64,000 nucleotides of DNA from Vulcanococcus limneticus LL (GCF_002252705.1 NZ_NQLA01000008.1:21432-85431), one strand, 5' to 3'; shown: positions 1-10,002, counted from the first letter of the stretch. Numbers and translations: made by a program. The notes: a model not told the origin generated them from the sequence alone.

Positions 1-327
1 CAGCACCAGCAGGGCCACGGCCGAGATCGCCAGGGCCGCCAGCAGCTCCAGTCCGGGGACGGCGGCGCCCATGGCCCCAGCCACGCCGCCCGCCACCGCA
101 CCCGCCAGGGCCCAGAGCAGCAGCTGGCTGGACAGCTGCGCAGCCGCCGCCCCCACCGCGATCAGTAGGAGGAGATGGTCGGCGCCGGAGATCGGATGGA
201 GGAAGCCAGCCGCAAGACCACCAGTGGCGATCTGGTGGGCCTGGGCCGGTTGATCCAACGCCAGCAGCGCCAGGGCCGCAGCACCGGCCAGCAGGGCGAG
301 TGACCTGGGGGAAAGGGTTTGAGTCAT
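1..327 (-). CDS. HupE/UreJ-family metal permease, N-terminal part
   Basis: The gene runs off the left edge; 109 N-terminal residues are visible, starting at the ATG at 327. It opens with a hydrophobic signal-like segment ending in AQAH, followed by the family signature HPISGADHLL (HPxxGxDHxL, around residues 44-53) and alternating hydrophobic helices. HupE/UreJ proteins are small integral membrane proteins thought to import nickel or cobalt. The cobalamin riboswitch directly upstream points to cobalt, since cobalt HupE-type carriers are commonly under B12 control. Substrate is inferred from this context, not from residues. The C-terminal half is outside the window. Confidence 0.8.
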   Translation of the reverse strand, partial: MTQTLSPRSLALLAGAAALALLALDQPAQAHQIATGGLAAGFLHPISGADHLLLLIAVGAAAAQLSSQLLLWALAGAVAGGVAGAMGAAVPGLELLAALAISAVALLVL

Positions 328-349
328 CGAGGGAGCCGGTCCGCGCCGG

Positions 350-500
350 AGAGGGAAGGCATCAGGCGGTGAGCGTTCTGACTGAGGAAGCTGCAGGTAG
401 CTCCCATCACAGCTGCGGGACAGCGCCGGACTCGATGCAGGACAGGCCTGCGCCCCACCGGACTTTCCTCGTTGCCTCCAGGGAGTAACCCACCGGAACC
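350..500 (-). promoter_or_regulatory. Cobalamin (B12) riboswitch upstream of the HupE/UreJ permease
   Basis: Read on the minus strand, the leader of the permease contains the hallmarks of a cobalamin riboswitch in the right order. A GAGGAAAGTCCGGTG element lies at about 456-470. The core GCTGTCCCGCAGCTGTGATG lies at about 405-425. A GTCAGaACGCTCACC-like B12-box relative of the usual GTCAGGAgACCTGCC lies at about 363-382. It ends about 25-35 nt before the ATG, so ligand binding probably blocks translation initiation or causes early termination. The boundaries are approximate, and no covariance model was run. Confidence 0.8.
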
Positions 501-993
501 GCTGGGGCCATTCTGCCCTGACTGCCGTGGGGCCGCCGCTGGCGATGGCCCAAGCACAGCCAGGCGGTACCTGGGAGCGCACCGGTTGGCCTTGGAGACC
601 GTGAAGGCTCGCCGTCGGCCAGGCCCGCCCAGGACGCACGCCTACCCCAGAAGGCATAGAAGAAGACGGATCAACAGACGCCTCCCGGATGCCTTGACCC
701 TCAGCAGAAGTAGCCGAGATGCTTCAAGATCGATCGTTTCCAATGGCCCCTCCACCTCAAGCAGGGATGGCCACCAAGGCGATGCAAGACGAACGGACGC
801 GGCCAGCATCCAGTGCGACCGCTGGCATTGAAGAATCCCAGCCATTGCAGGGCCAACCGAGCGCAGCTTCAAGTGCCAAGTGAAGGATCAGCACCATGGC
901 GAACACCGCTTTATGAGCCATTAGAGGTTTCTTACGGTTGCTCAGATTGACAAGCCACACCCGGGCTCCAATGCCTAGTCTTGATCCGAGACG
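501..993. other. Intergenic region without a recognisable gene
   Basis: This divergent region lies between the riboswitch-controlled permease and the large GGDEF/EAL gene. Open frames here are short, differ in codon use from the neighbours and resemble no family I know. It should hold the two divergent promoters. No clear sigma-70 boxes or hairpin terminator stood out. Confidence 0.5.
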
Positions 994-3900
994 GTGTTCC
1001 ACATGCCAGGCAATGCCGCCCAAGCGATCAACGTCGGTGGCGGCGTGGACCGGCTGCTGGAGGGCTTCCACATCCTGGCCGAGCTGAGCAACGCCGACCT
1101 GGTGATCGCCGAACTGCCAAGCGGGCGCTTTATCGACTGCAGCCCCAGCGCCCATGGGCGACTCGGCTACAGCCGAGACGAATTCCTGGCCCTGCGGCCC
1201 GAACAGCTGCAGGCCGATCCCGACCACGACCGCGACTGGGTGGCCGAGCACATGGCCGCGATCCTGCGGGATGGCGGGGGGACCCTCACGACCCGTCACC
1301 GCTGCAAAGATGGCACGGTGCTGGACGTGACGGTACGCCACAGCGTCTGTGAACTCAACCGCGGTAAGGTTCTGGTTTCGGTGGTGACGGATCGCACCGA
1401 GACCGAACAGATCACCCGCGAACTGAAGGCAACCACCCGGCTGTTCGATGACAGCGAACGGCTCAGCGGCATCGGGTCCTGGTGTTACCAGTTCGGCAAT
1501 GAGCAGATGCGCTGGTCAGCCCAGACCTATCGCATCTGCCAACTGGATGCCGCCAGAACGCCACCAAGCATGGACGCCTACGCCAGCCTGGTGCACCCGG
1601 ATGACCGGACCCAATGGCGGCGCGACTTCTTCATGGCGGTGGATCGTGGCACGTTGTTTGAGAACTGCCATCGCCTGCATCTGGCCCAGGGCCAGCAGAA
1701 GATGGTGCGCGCCCGGGGCATGACCAGCTACGACAGCCGGGGCAATCCCACCGTGGTGATTGGAACCCTGGAAGACATCACCCACCAGGTGGAGCTGCAG
1801 CGCTCAATCGAACAGATCCGCTGCATTGATCCGCTCACAATCCTGCCAAATAAGCTGGCCTCATTACAACATCTGCAGCAGATTCTACGGGGGCGGGCCT
1901 ACAACTCAACCCTGGCCATCTTCAGTATCGACATCGATCGCTTCCAGGAGCTCAACGACAACTTTGGTCCCGAGGTGGGCGATCAGTTGCTGGTGGCCCT
2001 GGCCGAGCGCTTGCGACAGATCGTGGAACCGGACGACTGGCTGGCCCGCCTGAGCAGCGATGAGTTCCTTGTGCTGCGCAACCGCGGGGTTATTTCGCTC
2101 GGGGAGGCGATCAAGGCAGGGCGCCTCCTCCAGAGCCAGTTGCAGGCCGGCCCCGCCCTGATCCCTGAACTGCCGATCAATCCCAGCGTGTGCGTGGGGA
2201 TCAGCACGTTTCCCGAGCATGGCGATACGGCGCAGCAACTGATCCAGTCGGCCAACACCGCCCTGATGGAGGCCAAGCACCAGGGCCACGGCCAGCTGCG
2301 GGCCTACTCCACGGCCCTCAGCCACCAGATTCGCGACCGCATGCAGCTTGATACCGAGCTGAACCGCGCCCTGGAGAGCGATCAGCTGCGCCTGCTGGTG
2401 CAGCCCCAGGCCCACAAGAGCGGACAGATTGTCGGTGGGGAGGTGCTGCTGCGCTGGACGAACCAGCGGGGCATTCAGGTTCCACCCTCGCAGTTCATCC
2501 CCGTGGCTGAACAGAGCGGCATGATCTTTCCGATCAGTTGCTGGGTGCTGGATCAGACCCTGGGCCAGATCGCCTGTTGGCATCGGCTCGGGCTCACGGT
2601 ACCGACCCTGGCGATCAACATCTCGACCCGCCTGTTTGATGGCGGCGATCGGCACCTGGTGCACCAGCTGCTCGATGCCCTGGAGGAGCACGCGCTCTCA
2701 CCGCAACACCTGGAGCTTGAGATCACGGAGACGGCCCTGATCGCCAATCCCCTGCAGACCCGGGAACAACTGCGCGCGCTCGCGGATCAGGGATTCCGCA
2801 TTGCCATCGACGACTTCGGCACAGGCTATTCGTCGCTCGATCTGCTGCGCACCCTGCCCGTGCACAAGCTGAAGATCGATCGGGCCTTCACCCAGATGAT
2901 CACGGCAGCCCCCGAAGATCAGGCCATCGTGCAGGCCACCATCACCCTGGCGCTGGGACTGGGGATGCAGTGCATCGCCGAAGGGGTGGAAACCGAGGAG
3001 CAACGGGCCACGCTGGAGGGCTTCGGCTGCGAGCTGTATCAGGGCTACCTCTGCGGGAAACCCATGGCCATGGAGACCTTCAGCGAGCTCCTGCAGGCCC
3101 CGGCTCCTTCCACTGGCTCGGGCCCACCCGTGCTGGGGGCTGGCACCGCCCTGGCCCTGGAGCGCCAGCTGGAGCCTGTCGCCATGCCGCTGCGATCCGG
3201 CGCCTCCAGCTTTGAACAGCTGGAGGTGTTGCGCCATTCGCTCGATGTGTCGCTCGACGCCTACTTCCTGCTGCAGGCCAGTTACGGCGCCATGGGCGCC
3301 ATCCTCGATTTCGTGGTGCTGGAGGCCAATCAGGCCGCCTGCCACCAACTGCAGCAGGAGCGAGAAACGGTGATCGGCCAGCGGATCTCCACGCTGTTGC
3401 CGAATCTGCAGGGCAGTGGCCTGCTGGATCAGTGTCTTGAGTGCATGCGCAGTGGAGCCGCGCTGGAACTCAACGACTTTGCCTATGGGCAGCATGAGAA
3501 CTCTGAGGATCTGCGCGTCTATGACCTCCGCGGCTATGCCAGCGGCAATCTGCTCACACTCACCTGGCGCGACGTGACCAGCCGCAGCCGTTCGGTCCGC
3601 AGCCTGGCCGATGCGGCGGCCCTCTATCAACTGCTGGCCGAGAATCTGGTGGAGGTGATCGTGCTGCTGGGCACCGATCAGCGGGTGCGCTGGGTATCAC
3701 CGTCGCTGCAGGGGATGACGAACTGGAAACCCGAGCAGTGGCTGGGCCAATCGTTTTCCGACCTGTTCGCTTCGGCCAGCGGCACCCCTGATCCTGTGCG
3801 GCTGGAGCAGTGGCTGGCCGGCCACGGCCATGTGCGACAGGGGCGCCTGCGCATGGTCGATCCCCGCGGCGGCTGGTGCTGGGTGGACCTCAACCTGCGG

Positions 3901-4527
3901 CGCCTGCAGGGCAACAGCCTGCGGGCCAGCGACCAGGCCCATGGGGTCGGACTGTCGGCCGATGCGCTTGAGCAGGGCTATGTGCTCACCCTGCAGACCG
4001 CCGATGAGCAGGTAATGAATGAGCGGCGTCTGCACCGGCAGGCCAACACCGATGAGCTCACGGGCCTGCGCAACCGCAGCAACATCTTTGGCTGGCTTAA
4101 GCAACGTATTGATCGCGATCCCCAGCAGCTCCAGCCGATCGCCCTGCTCTTCTGCGATTTCGACAACTTCAAGACCATCAACGACAACTATGGCCACGCC
4201 GTCGGCGATGCGGTGCTCCAGGGTGTGGCCAAGCGACTGGCCTCTGGGATCCGCGATCAGGATCTGGCTGGCCGCATCGGCGGGGATGAATTCCTGGTGG
4301 TGCTCGATGGCGTTCGCAGTGCCGCCGACAGCCTGCATGTGGCGAACAAGCTGAGGCTGCTGGCCGCCGAGCCGATCGACATCGGAGAGTTGCGCATCAC
4401 CCCGACTCTCTCCATCGGGGTGGCCCTGCACGCCAAGGGGGAAGATTCAGACCTGCTGCTCAGGCGCGCGGACCGCGCCATGTATGCCGCCAAGGACCAG
4501 GGCCGCAACAGTGTGATCGGGCTCTGA
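994..4527 (+). CDS. PAS-PAS-GGDEF-EAL-PAS-PAS-GGDEF c-di-GMP signalling protein
   Basis: This 1177-aa protein has no obvious membrane segment. Two PAS domains (about 20-265) precede a degenerate GGDEF domain whose signature is SSDEF (about 353). An EAL domain follows (about 455-700) with EVL in place of EAL at 483-485. It keeps the other phosphodiesterase landmarks: NIS, EITE, IDDFGTGYSS, LKID and AEGVET. Two more PAS-like domains (about 740-1005) lead to a second, intact GGDEF domain (about 1096) with an RxxD inhibitory site (RDQD) five residues upstream. The C-terminal domain is therefore probably a c-di-GMP synthase with product inhibition. The EAL may be a phosphodiesterase or sensor. It is convergent with, and shares its architecture with, the gene at 4534. 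Confidence 0.9.
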   Translation: MFHMPGNAAQAINVGGGVDRLLEGFHILAELSNADLVIAELPSGRFIDCSPSAHGRLGYSRDEFLALRPEQLQADPDHDRDWVAEHMAAILRDGGGTLTTRHRCKDGTVLDVTVRHSVCELNRGKVLVSVVTDRTETEQITRELKATTRLFDDSERLSGIGSWCYQFGNEQMRWSAQTYRICQLDAARTPPSMDAYASLVHPDDRTQWRRDFFMAVDRGTLFENCHRLHLAQGQQKMVRARGMTSYDSRGNPTVVIGTLEDITHQVELQRSIEQIRCIDPLTILPNKLASLQHLQQILRGRAYNSTLAIFSIDIDRFQELNDNFGPEVGDQLLVALAERLRQIVEPDDWLARLSSDEFLVLRNRGVISLGEAIKAGRLLQSQLQAGPALIPELPINPSVCVGISTFPEHGDTAQQLIQSANTALMEAKHQGHGQLRAYSTALSHQIRDRMQLDTELNRALESDQLRLLVQPQAHKSGQIVGGEVLLRWTNQRGIQVPPSQFIPVAEQSGMIFPISCWVLDQTLGQIACWHRLGLTVPTLAINISTRLFDGGDRHLVHQLLDALEEHALSPQHLELEITETALIANPLQTREQLRALADQGFRIAIDDFGTGYSSLDLLRTLPVHKLKIDRAFTQMITAAPEDQAIVQATITLALGLGMQCIAEGVETEEQRATLEGFGCELYQGYLCGKPMAMETFSELLQAPAPSTGSGPPVLGAGTALALERQLEPVAMPLRSGASSFEQLEVLRHSLDVSLDAYFLLQASYGAMGAILDFVVLEANQAACHQLQQERETVIGQRISTLLPNLQGSGLLDQCLECMRSGAALELNDFAYGQHENSEDLRVYDLRGYASGNLLTLTWRDVTSRSRSVRSLADAAALYQLLAENLVEVIVLLGTDQRVRWVSPSLQGMTNWKPEQWLGQSFSDLFASASGTPDPVRLEQWLAGHGHVRQGRLRMVDPRGGWCWVDLNLRRLQGNSLRASDQAHGVGLSADALEQGYVLTLQTADEQVMNERRLHRQANTDELTGLRNRSNIFGWLKQRIDRDPQQLQPIALLFCDFDNFKTINDNYGHAVGDAVLQGVAKRLASGIRDQDLAGRIGGDEFLVVLDGVRSAADSLHVANKLRLLAAEPIDIGELRITPTLSIGVALHAKGEDSDLLLRRADRAMYAAKDQGRNSVIGL

Positions 4528-4533
4528 CGACGT

Positions 4534-7500
4534 TCAGGGCCGCGTGGGATTGGCCGGATCCGCCACTGGGTTGGGAGCGTGAGCGGTGCCAGCCGTAGGG
4601 CCATCGGCGGGAATCGGGATGACGCAGTTGCGCCCCACGCGCTTGGCCTCGTACATCCCCGCGTCGGCCCTGGCGATCAGGGCATCGCTGCTCTCGCCCG
4701 GCTGGGCCAGGGTGACGCCGATGCTGAGGCTGATCTGCAGCTCTCCCGCGACCGTGGCCACCGGAGCCTGGGCGGCCACGCGGATCTTCTCGGCGATGGC
4801 CACGGCGTTGTCCAGATCCTGCACCCCCTGCAACAGCACCAGCAGCTCATCGCCCCCCAGCCGAGCCGCCAGATCATGGCTGCGTAGACAGTCCCGGATC
4901 CGCTTGGCCAGGACGCGCAGCAGCTCATCACCGATGGCATGGCCATAGCGGTCGTTGACCGGCTTGAACGCGTCCAGGTCACAGAACAGGGCAGCCGTGC
5001 GCTGGCCGTTGCGCGGGGTGTGGCTCCTGAAGGAGTCGATTCGGGCAAGCACCTCGCGACGACTGAGCAGGCCGGTGAGCTCATCGGTGCGGGCCAGGCG
5101 GGCCAGCTCCTGCTCCGCCTTCACCTCCGCATCGATGGTGCGGAAGGAGGAGACGATGCCGTCGATCTCGCCGCTGGAATTGCGGAAGGGGCAGGCGTGG
5201 GTTTCGGCCCAGTGCCAGCGGCCGTCCCTGGCACGCACCCGGTCGCGGGCCACGACCGTGCGGCCGGCGCGCAGGGCCTCCAGGTTGTCGCGGTAGTGGC
5301 TGGCATTGCCCTCGTGCTCAAGGAACTCGGTGCCAAGGCGGCCGACCCACTCCTCCGGCATCCAGCCCAGCGTCGCCGTCAGGGACGGAGACACCCAGAC
5401 AATCGTGCCGTCACCGGTCAGCTGCATCACCACATCGGAGGAGTTCTCCGCCAGGAGGCGGTATTGCAGCTCCGAGGCCGCCAGGTGCCGAGCCGCCTCC
5501 ACCCGATCGCTCACATCGCGCCAGGTGCAGCTGAGGGCCTCGCCCACCCGCACCACCCGCAGATCCAGCCAGCCCTGCCGGCCCAGCTCCTCGCGGCGGA
5601 AAGGCACCTCGTTCAGCGCCAGCGGTGCTCCACTCTCCAGCACCACGGCGCACTGGCGGGGCAGATCGGTCGCCGGCTCGGCGGGCAGCAGCGCCGCCAG
5701 GGACCTGCCGAGCAGCTGCTCCCGGGGCAGCTGCAGGTCGGCGCCAGCGGCCTGGTTGGCGTCGCGACAGACGAACTCGACAGGCCGACCGGCCGCGTCG
5801 CGCAGCGGCTCCAGGGTGATGTGGGGATCGAGCAGGGAGTCGAGGATGCGGCGCAACCTCGACTCGTTGTCCTGCAGCCGCCGCTGGGTGCAGATCCGCT
5901 CGGTGATGTCGATCAGCACCCCCTCCCACACGACGCTGCCATCGGAGAGCTGACGTGGAATCGACTCGGCGCTGATCCAGCGCACCTCGCCATCCACCAC
6001 GATGCGGGTTTCGCCGTAGAAGGGCAATCTGGTGGCGAACGCCTCGGCATTGCGGGCGAGCCAGGCGTCGTAGTCGTCCGGGTGGACGCAGGCGAAGGCC
6101 TTGAAGGGATCGGCCGCGGCGGCCTCGCGCTCCAGGCCACAGATCGCCAGGAAGCGCTCGCTCATGAACGCGAACGAGGCCATGCCGCCGTCGGGAGGCT
6201 GCAGCATGGTGTAGGTACCCACGGGGATCGCCTCGGTGACCGCCAGGGCGGTTTCGGCCAGCTGCAAGCGGGCCTGCTGCAGCTGTTTTTCGGCCTGGCG
6301 CCGCTGCGTGATGTCGAGCATCGACACCACCAGCATCTCCTCGAGCACCACGGCGCTGAACACCACCGCGAGGCGGCGACCGTCGGCCGTCATCACCTCG
6401 GCTTCGAGCGTCCCGACCGTTCCCTCCTGATGGCGCGCCACCTCCAGGGCCTCCGCCCAGCGTTCCATGATCTGGGCTCGGTAGGCGGGGTCGGGATAGG
6501 CCAGCCGGGACCAGTCCGACAGCCTGGGGATCGTGTCCCGGTCGTAACCCAGGGTGCGTTCAAACTGGCGATTCACATAGGTGATCGCCGGGTCCGCATC
6601 CGTCAGGGAGTTGAGTGCAATCGCAATCGGCGCGTTGTCGAGCAGGCGCTGCAGATCGAGCTCCTTGTTTTTCAGGGCCGTGATGTCACTCATCACCCCC
6701 TGCCACACGCAGCTGCCGTCGGACTGGGGCTGGGGAATGCCCTCGATCCGCACCCAGGACACGGATCCCTCGATCAGCAGCCGCCCCTCCCAGTACAGCG
6801 TCTCGCCGGCGTCGATGCTCGCCTGCCAGTGCTGGCCAAAGCTGTCGCGATCCTCCGGATGGACGCGATTGAAAGCGAGGGATTCCTGCGCGAGCACCTC
6901 CTCCCGGGTCAACCGCAGCATCTCCAGCCAGCGGCGACTGACGAACAGGAACTCCTTATCACCCGCCGCTGAGATCCGCAGCGCATAGAGGCCCACCGGC
7001 ACGCTCTCCGTGACGGCCAGGGCCCAGCTGCTGCGGCTGCGCACCAGCTTCAACTCGGCCGGGGCGATGGGCGGCACCGGGGGCAGCGCCGGGATGGAGC
7101 TGGGGCCTGGAGGGAGGGAGCAGGCGATTCTTGGATCGGGGTCAAGGGGAGCCGCCTTGCCATAGAGCCAGCCCTGGCCCCTGTTCCAGCCCAGGTCGAG
7201 CAGGAAGGCCGCCTCCGCCGCCGACTCCACCCCCTCCGCCACCGTGTCCAGGCCCAGTCCTTCGGCCAGACCCGCCAAGGCCTGGGCCAGCCTCACGCTC
7301 TTCTGATCGCCCTTGGCGATTGCGGCGGTGAAGGAGCGATCCAGCTTGATGGCGTGGATGGGCAGGTCGCGCAGGTGGCTGATCGAGGAGAAACCCGTGC
7401 CGAAATCGTCGATTAGCCAACGCACCCCCAGGGCTGCCAGCTCCTCGAACGTGGTCCTCACCGCAGGCGTCAGCGTCAGCAGGTCGGACTCGGTGATCTC

Positions 7501-8874
7501 CAGGTGCAGCCGCGCGGCGGGCAGGCCGTCCTGCTCCAGCCACTGCCGCACCGTGTCGGCGAGACCCGGATGGCTGAGGGTGGAGGGGGTCACATTGGCC
7601 GCCACGAACAGGTGGGGCGGCAGGCTCGCCAGGGCAGTGAGGCTTTGGCGCAGAACGGCCAGATCAATCTGGGCCGCGAGGCTGGCGCGGCTGGCGGCGG
7701 GCAGGAAGGTGTCGGGCATCGCCACGCTGCCGTCCGGCTGCAGCCAGTGCACCAGCGCCTCGTAGCCCCGCAGCTCGCCGGTGTCGAGGTCCACCTGCGG
7801 CATGAACCAGGCCTGGAAGGCGTCGCTCTCCAGGGCCGCTCGGATTCGGGCCTGCAGCACCAGCTCGCCCCGCGCCCCATCGGCAAAGGCCTGTTCACCA
7901 AAGGCCACCCGGTCCCGGCCCTCGGCGGCGGCCTGGCGCATGGCCAGGCTGGCATCGCGCAACAGCTCGTCGGCGTCCTGAGCGGCTTCGGCAATGGCGA
8001 TGCCGATGCTCACTGAAGGATCGATCTGGTGATCGCCGTAGGACAGGACGCCCTTGCAGGCCAGACGCAACCGCTCGGCGAGCGAGGCGGCTTCGGCCAC
8101 TGAGCCAAGCCCCGGCATCAACAGCACAAAGGTGTCGGCAGTGCCGCGCGCCAGCAGCGCCGCCGGGGGCACGGCCTCTGCCAGCCGCGCGGCCAGGGTG
8201 GCGATCAGCAGGTCACCGGCCCTATGGGTCAGTGCGTCGTTGATCTGGGTGAGTCGATCGATGCCAATGCTCAGGATCGCCAGCAGCTCCGATGCTCCAC
8301 TGCGCTCGACCAGGACCGCCTCCAGCTGCGCCACCATCACGCCACGGTTGGCCAGCCCCGTGAGCGGGTCGGTCTGCAGGGCCTGCAGCGCCTGCTTGGT
8401 GCTGGAGAGATCCAGGATCTGAACGATGAACAGCACCTCCGGCTGTTCCTGCTGACCCAGGCAGGAGACCGAGACCTGGCCCCAGATCACGTGTCCGTCG
8501 GCGTGGATGTAGCGCTTCTCCAGCTGGAAGCTGTCGAGCCGGCCCGCCACGATCTCCCTCACCAGATCCAGGCTCTCGTCGAGATCGTCGGGATGGGTGA
8601 CATCCCGCAGCAGCATCTGGCCCAGGGCCTGCTCGTCGCGGCCCAGCAGGCGGCAGAGGGCGGGATTCACCTCCAGGAAGCGGCCCTCCGGGGTGACCAG
8701 TGCCATGCCGACTGCGGCATGGCGCATCACCTGCTCAAACAGCGCCTCCCGTCCCGCCGACGTCAGCGACAAAGCGCTGGCCCCCGTGCTGGGGCCACCG
8801 GAGCGGGAGTGGGCGCATCGCCTGCTATCTTCCCCAACCCTGCCCAAATCAATAAATTTTGCCGATTTGAGCAT
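4534..8874 (-). CDS. PAS-GGDEF-EAL-multiPAS-GGDEF c-di-GMP signalling protein
   Basis: I take the ATG at 8874 (MLKSAKF) as start, giving 1446 aa. An in-frame ATG at 9009 would add 45 residues of unlikely composition. Order: PAS, degenerate GGDEF (TADTF at the signature), EAL with intact EAL at about 372-374 and NVT, EITES, IDDFGTGFSS, IKLDRSF and AEGVES. About four PAS-type sensor domains follow, then a C-terminal GGDEF with GGDEL at about 1339. An RxxD inhibitory site (RSHD) lies five residues before GGDEL. The usual Arg after EAL is His (EALVHW). It is probably bifunctional or switchable. It is a paralogue in layout of the gene at 994-4527, and the two stop codons are only 6 bp apart. Confidence 0.88.
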   Translation of the reverse strand: MLKSAKFIDLGRVGEDSRRCAHSRSGGPSTGASALSLTSAGREALFEQVMRHAAVGMALVTPEGRFLEVNPALCRLLGRDEQALGQMLLRDVTHPDDLDESLDLVREIVAGRLDSFQLEKRYIHADGHVIWGQVSVSCLGQQEQPEVLFIVQILDLSSTKQALQALQTDPLTGLANRGVMVAQLEAVLVERSGASELLAILSIGIDRLTQINDALTHRAGDLLIATLAARLAEAVPPAALLARGTADTFVLLMPGLGSVAEAASLAERLRLACKGVLSYGDHQIDPSVSIGIAIAEAAQDADELLRDASLAMRQAAAEGRDRVAFGEQAFADGARGELVLQARIRAALESDAFQAWFMPQVDLDTGELRGYEALVHWLQPDGSVAMPDTFLPAASRASLAAQIDLAVLRQSLTALASLPPHLFVAANVTPSTLSHPGLADTVRQWLEQDGLPAARLHLEITESDLLTLTPAVRTTFEELAALGVRWLIDDFGTGFSSISHLRDLPIHAIKLDRSFTAAIAKGDQKSVRLAQALAGLAEGLGLDTVAEGVESAAEAAFLLDLGWNRGQGWLYGKAAPLDPDPRIACSLPPGPSSIPALPPVPPIAPAELKLVRSRSSWALAVTESVPVGLYALRISAAGDKEFLFVSRRWLEMLRLTREEVLAQESLAFNRVHPEDRDSFGQHWQASIDAGETLYWEGRLLIEGSVSWVRIEGIPQPQSDGSCVWQGVMSDITALKNKELDLQRLLDNAPIAIALNSLTDADPAITYVNRQFERTLGYDRDTIPRLSDWSRLAYPDPAYRAQIMERWAEALEVARHQEGTVGTLEAEVMTADGRRLAVVFSAVVLEEMLVVSMLDITQRRQAEKQLQQARLQLAETALAVTEAIPVGTYTMLQPPDGGMASFAFMSERFLAICGLEREAAAADPFKAFACVHPDDYDAWLARNAEAFATRLPFYGETRIVVDGEVRWISAESIPRQLSDGSVVWEGVLIDITERICTQRRLQDNESRLRRILDSLLDPHITLEPLRDAAGRPVEFVCRDANQAAGADLQLPREQLLGRSLAALLPAEPATDLPRQCAVVLESGAPLALNEVPFRREELGRQGWLDLRVVRVGEALSCTWRDVSDRVEAARHLAASELQYRLLAENSSDVVMQLTGDGTIVWVSPSLTATLGWMPEEWVGRLGTEFLEHEGNASHYRDNLEALRAGRTVVARDRVRARDGRWHWAETHACPFRNSSGEIDGIVSSFRTIDAEVKAEQELARLARTDELTGLLSRREVLARIDSFRSHTPRNGQRTAALFCDLDAFKPVNDRYGHAIGDELLRVLAKRIRDCLRSHDLAARLGGDELLVLLQGVQDLDNAVAIAEKIRVAAQAPVATVAGELQISLSIGVTLAQPGESSDALIARADAGMYEAKRVGRNCVIPIPADGPTAGTAHAPNPVADPANPTRP

Positions 8875-9249
8875 ACGCGGGGAACTTACCGCGAATGGAG
8901 GCTTTGCAAGACGCTGAGGCCATGGAGACCGCCAGCAGTGGGAGAGGAGCTGAGGGCGGAGGCTCCTCTGGAGCGGGCCCAGGTCCGTTGGAGCGCCATG
9001 AATCTCCACAGGAGGACCGGACAGGGATTCCAGCTCTTCAACCTCATCTGGATTCCGACCTCAGCCGTCTGAGCTGGGACCTTCGGGGCCTAGAAGAGGG
9101 CACTAGGGCCGGTTTGTCTGTACCGAGCGTGACAAATTGAACCGTCCTCTGACTCCGGGAGAATCCCAGGAGGACCTCTCAGACCAGGTCGGAGCAAAAC
9201 GCCCCAAGACCGCTCTGGATGGAATGGTGGTTGATGCCTCGATCGGCAT
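8875..9249. other. Intergenic region without a recognisable gene
   Basis: This region precedes the GGDEF/EAL gene and follows the 3' end of the amidotransferase gene. The first ~135 bases could code an N-terminal extension of the GGDEF/EAL protein if the upstream ATG at 9009 is used. I see no RNA gene or conserved small protein. Confidence 0.45.
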
Positions 9250-10002
9250 TCAGGCCTGAGGCGCTGTGGCGGCCAAGGCATCCAGCAGCCTGCCCAGCAG
9301 AAGCCGGTTGCGTGCCTGAATCCGCTCACCCCAGGCCTCCAGATCAGCCAGCACCCGATCCACGCCACCGGCACCATGGGCCCGCATCACGAAGTCTGGG
9401 GCTGCTTCCACCCACGACCGCGCCAGGGCAGGGGTGATCTCGGCGTGGAACTGCAGCCCCCAGGCGCATGGGCCCATGCGGAAGGCCTGTTCGCGGCAGG
9501 CCAACGAGGAGGCCAGCAACACCGCATGGGCAGGCAAGCGGCAGCGATCGCCGTGCCAGAAGAACGCCGGTTCACAGGCATGGAACCCAGCCAGGGCCGG
9601 CTCCTCGGCAGCGGCCGGCAGCCACTGCACAGCCCCGCACCCCACTTCCGGCCGTGCCTGACGAGGATCCCCCTGGGTGAGGGGCTCCACCGCTCCGCCG
9701 GCCACATGGGCCAGCATCTGGGCACCCAGGCACAGGCCAAGCACCGGTGCCTGGGCCTCCAGGCGAGCCCTGATCAGTGCCAGTTCAGCCGGCATCCAGC
9801 CAAAAGCTGGGTCGTCGCGATCGCCCACACCCATGGTGCCGCCAAGCACCACCAGGATCTGGCCGGGCTGCTGGTCCTGGGGCAGGGGATCGCCACAATC
9901 CAGCCGACAGAGCCTCCAGGTCCATTGCCGTTCTGCCACCAGTTCGGGCAAGGTGCCGGGCCCAACCAGCGCCTGGTGCTGCAGCACGATCACTTCAGGC
10001 AT
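9250..10002 (-). CDS. Class I glutamine amidotransferase (GMP-synthase-like)
   Basis: The protein is about 250 aa, with GTG at 10011 or ATG at 10002 as possible starts. It has the class I glutaminase fold landmarks: LVVLGGTMGV near residue 55, nucleophile Cys in GLCLGAQML near residue 90, and His in GLQFHAEIT near residue 190. Family members resemble GuaA glutaminase domains but stand alone, and their acceptor substrates are usually unknown (some hydrolyse gamma-glutamyl amines). It is the last host gene before the tRNA fragment that marks the left end of the genomic island. It probably was a neighbour of tRNA-Ser before insertion. Confidence 0.85.
   Translation of the reverse strand: MPEVIVLQHQALVGPGTLPELVAERQWTWRLCRLDCGDPLPQDQQPGQILVVLGGTMGVGDRDDPAFGWMPAELALIRARLEAQAPVLGLCLGAQMLAHVAGGAVEPLTQGDPRQARPEVGCGAVQWLPAAAEEPALAGFHACEPAFFWHGDRCRLPAHAVLLASSLACREQAFRMGPCAWGLQFHAEITPALARSWVEAAPDFVMRAHGAGGVDRVLADLEAWGERIQARNRLLLGRLLDALAATAPQA

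Noticed and set aside
472..831. Plus-strand frame in the leader region
   Set aside because: Arg/Ser-rich random-looking product overlapping the riboswitch; no start signal.
757..1341. Minus-strand frame across the start of the first GGDEF/EAL gene
   Set aside because: No recognisable domain and overlaps coding sequence with clear PAS motifs.
4939..6972. Long plus-strand open frame (677 codons) inside the minus-strand GGDEF/EAL gene
   Set aside because: Composition is His/Gln/Gly/Arg-rich filler with no domain; it is the antisense shadow of a gene with clear PAS and GGDEF motifs.
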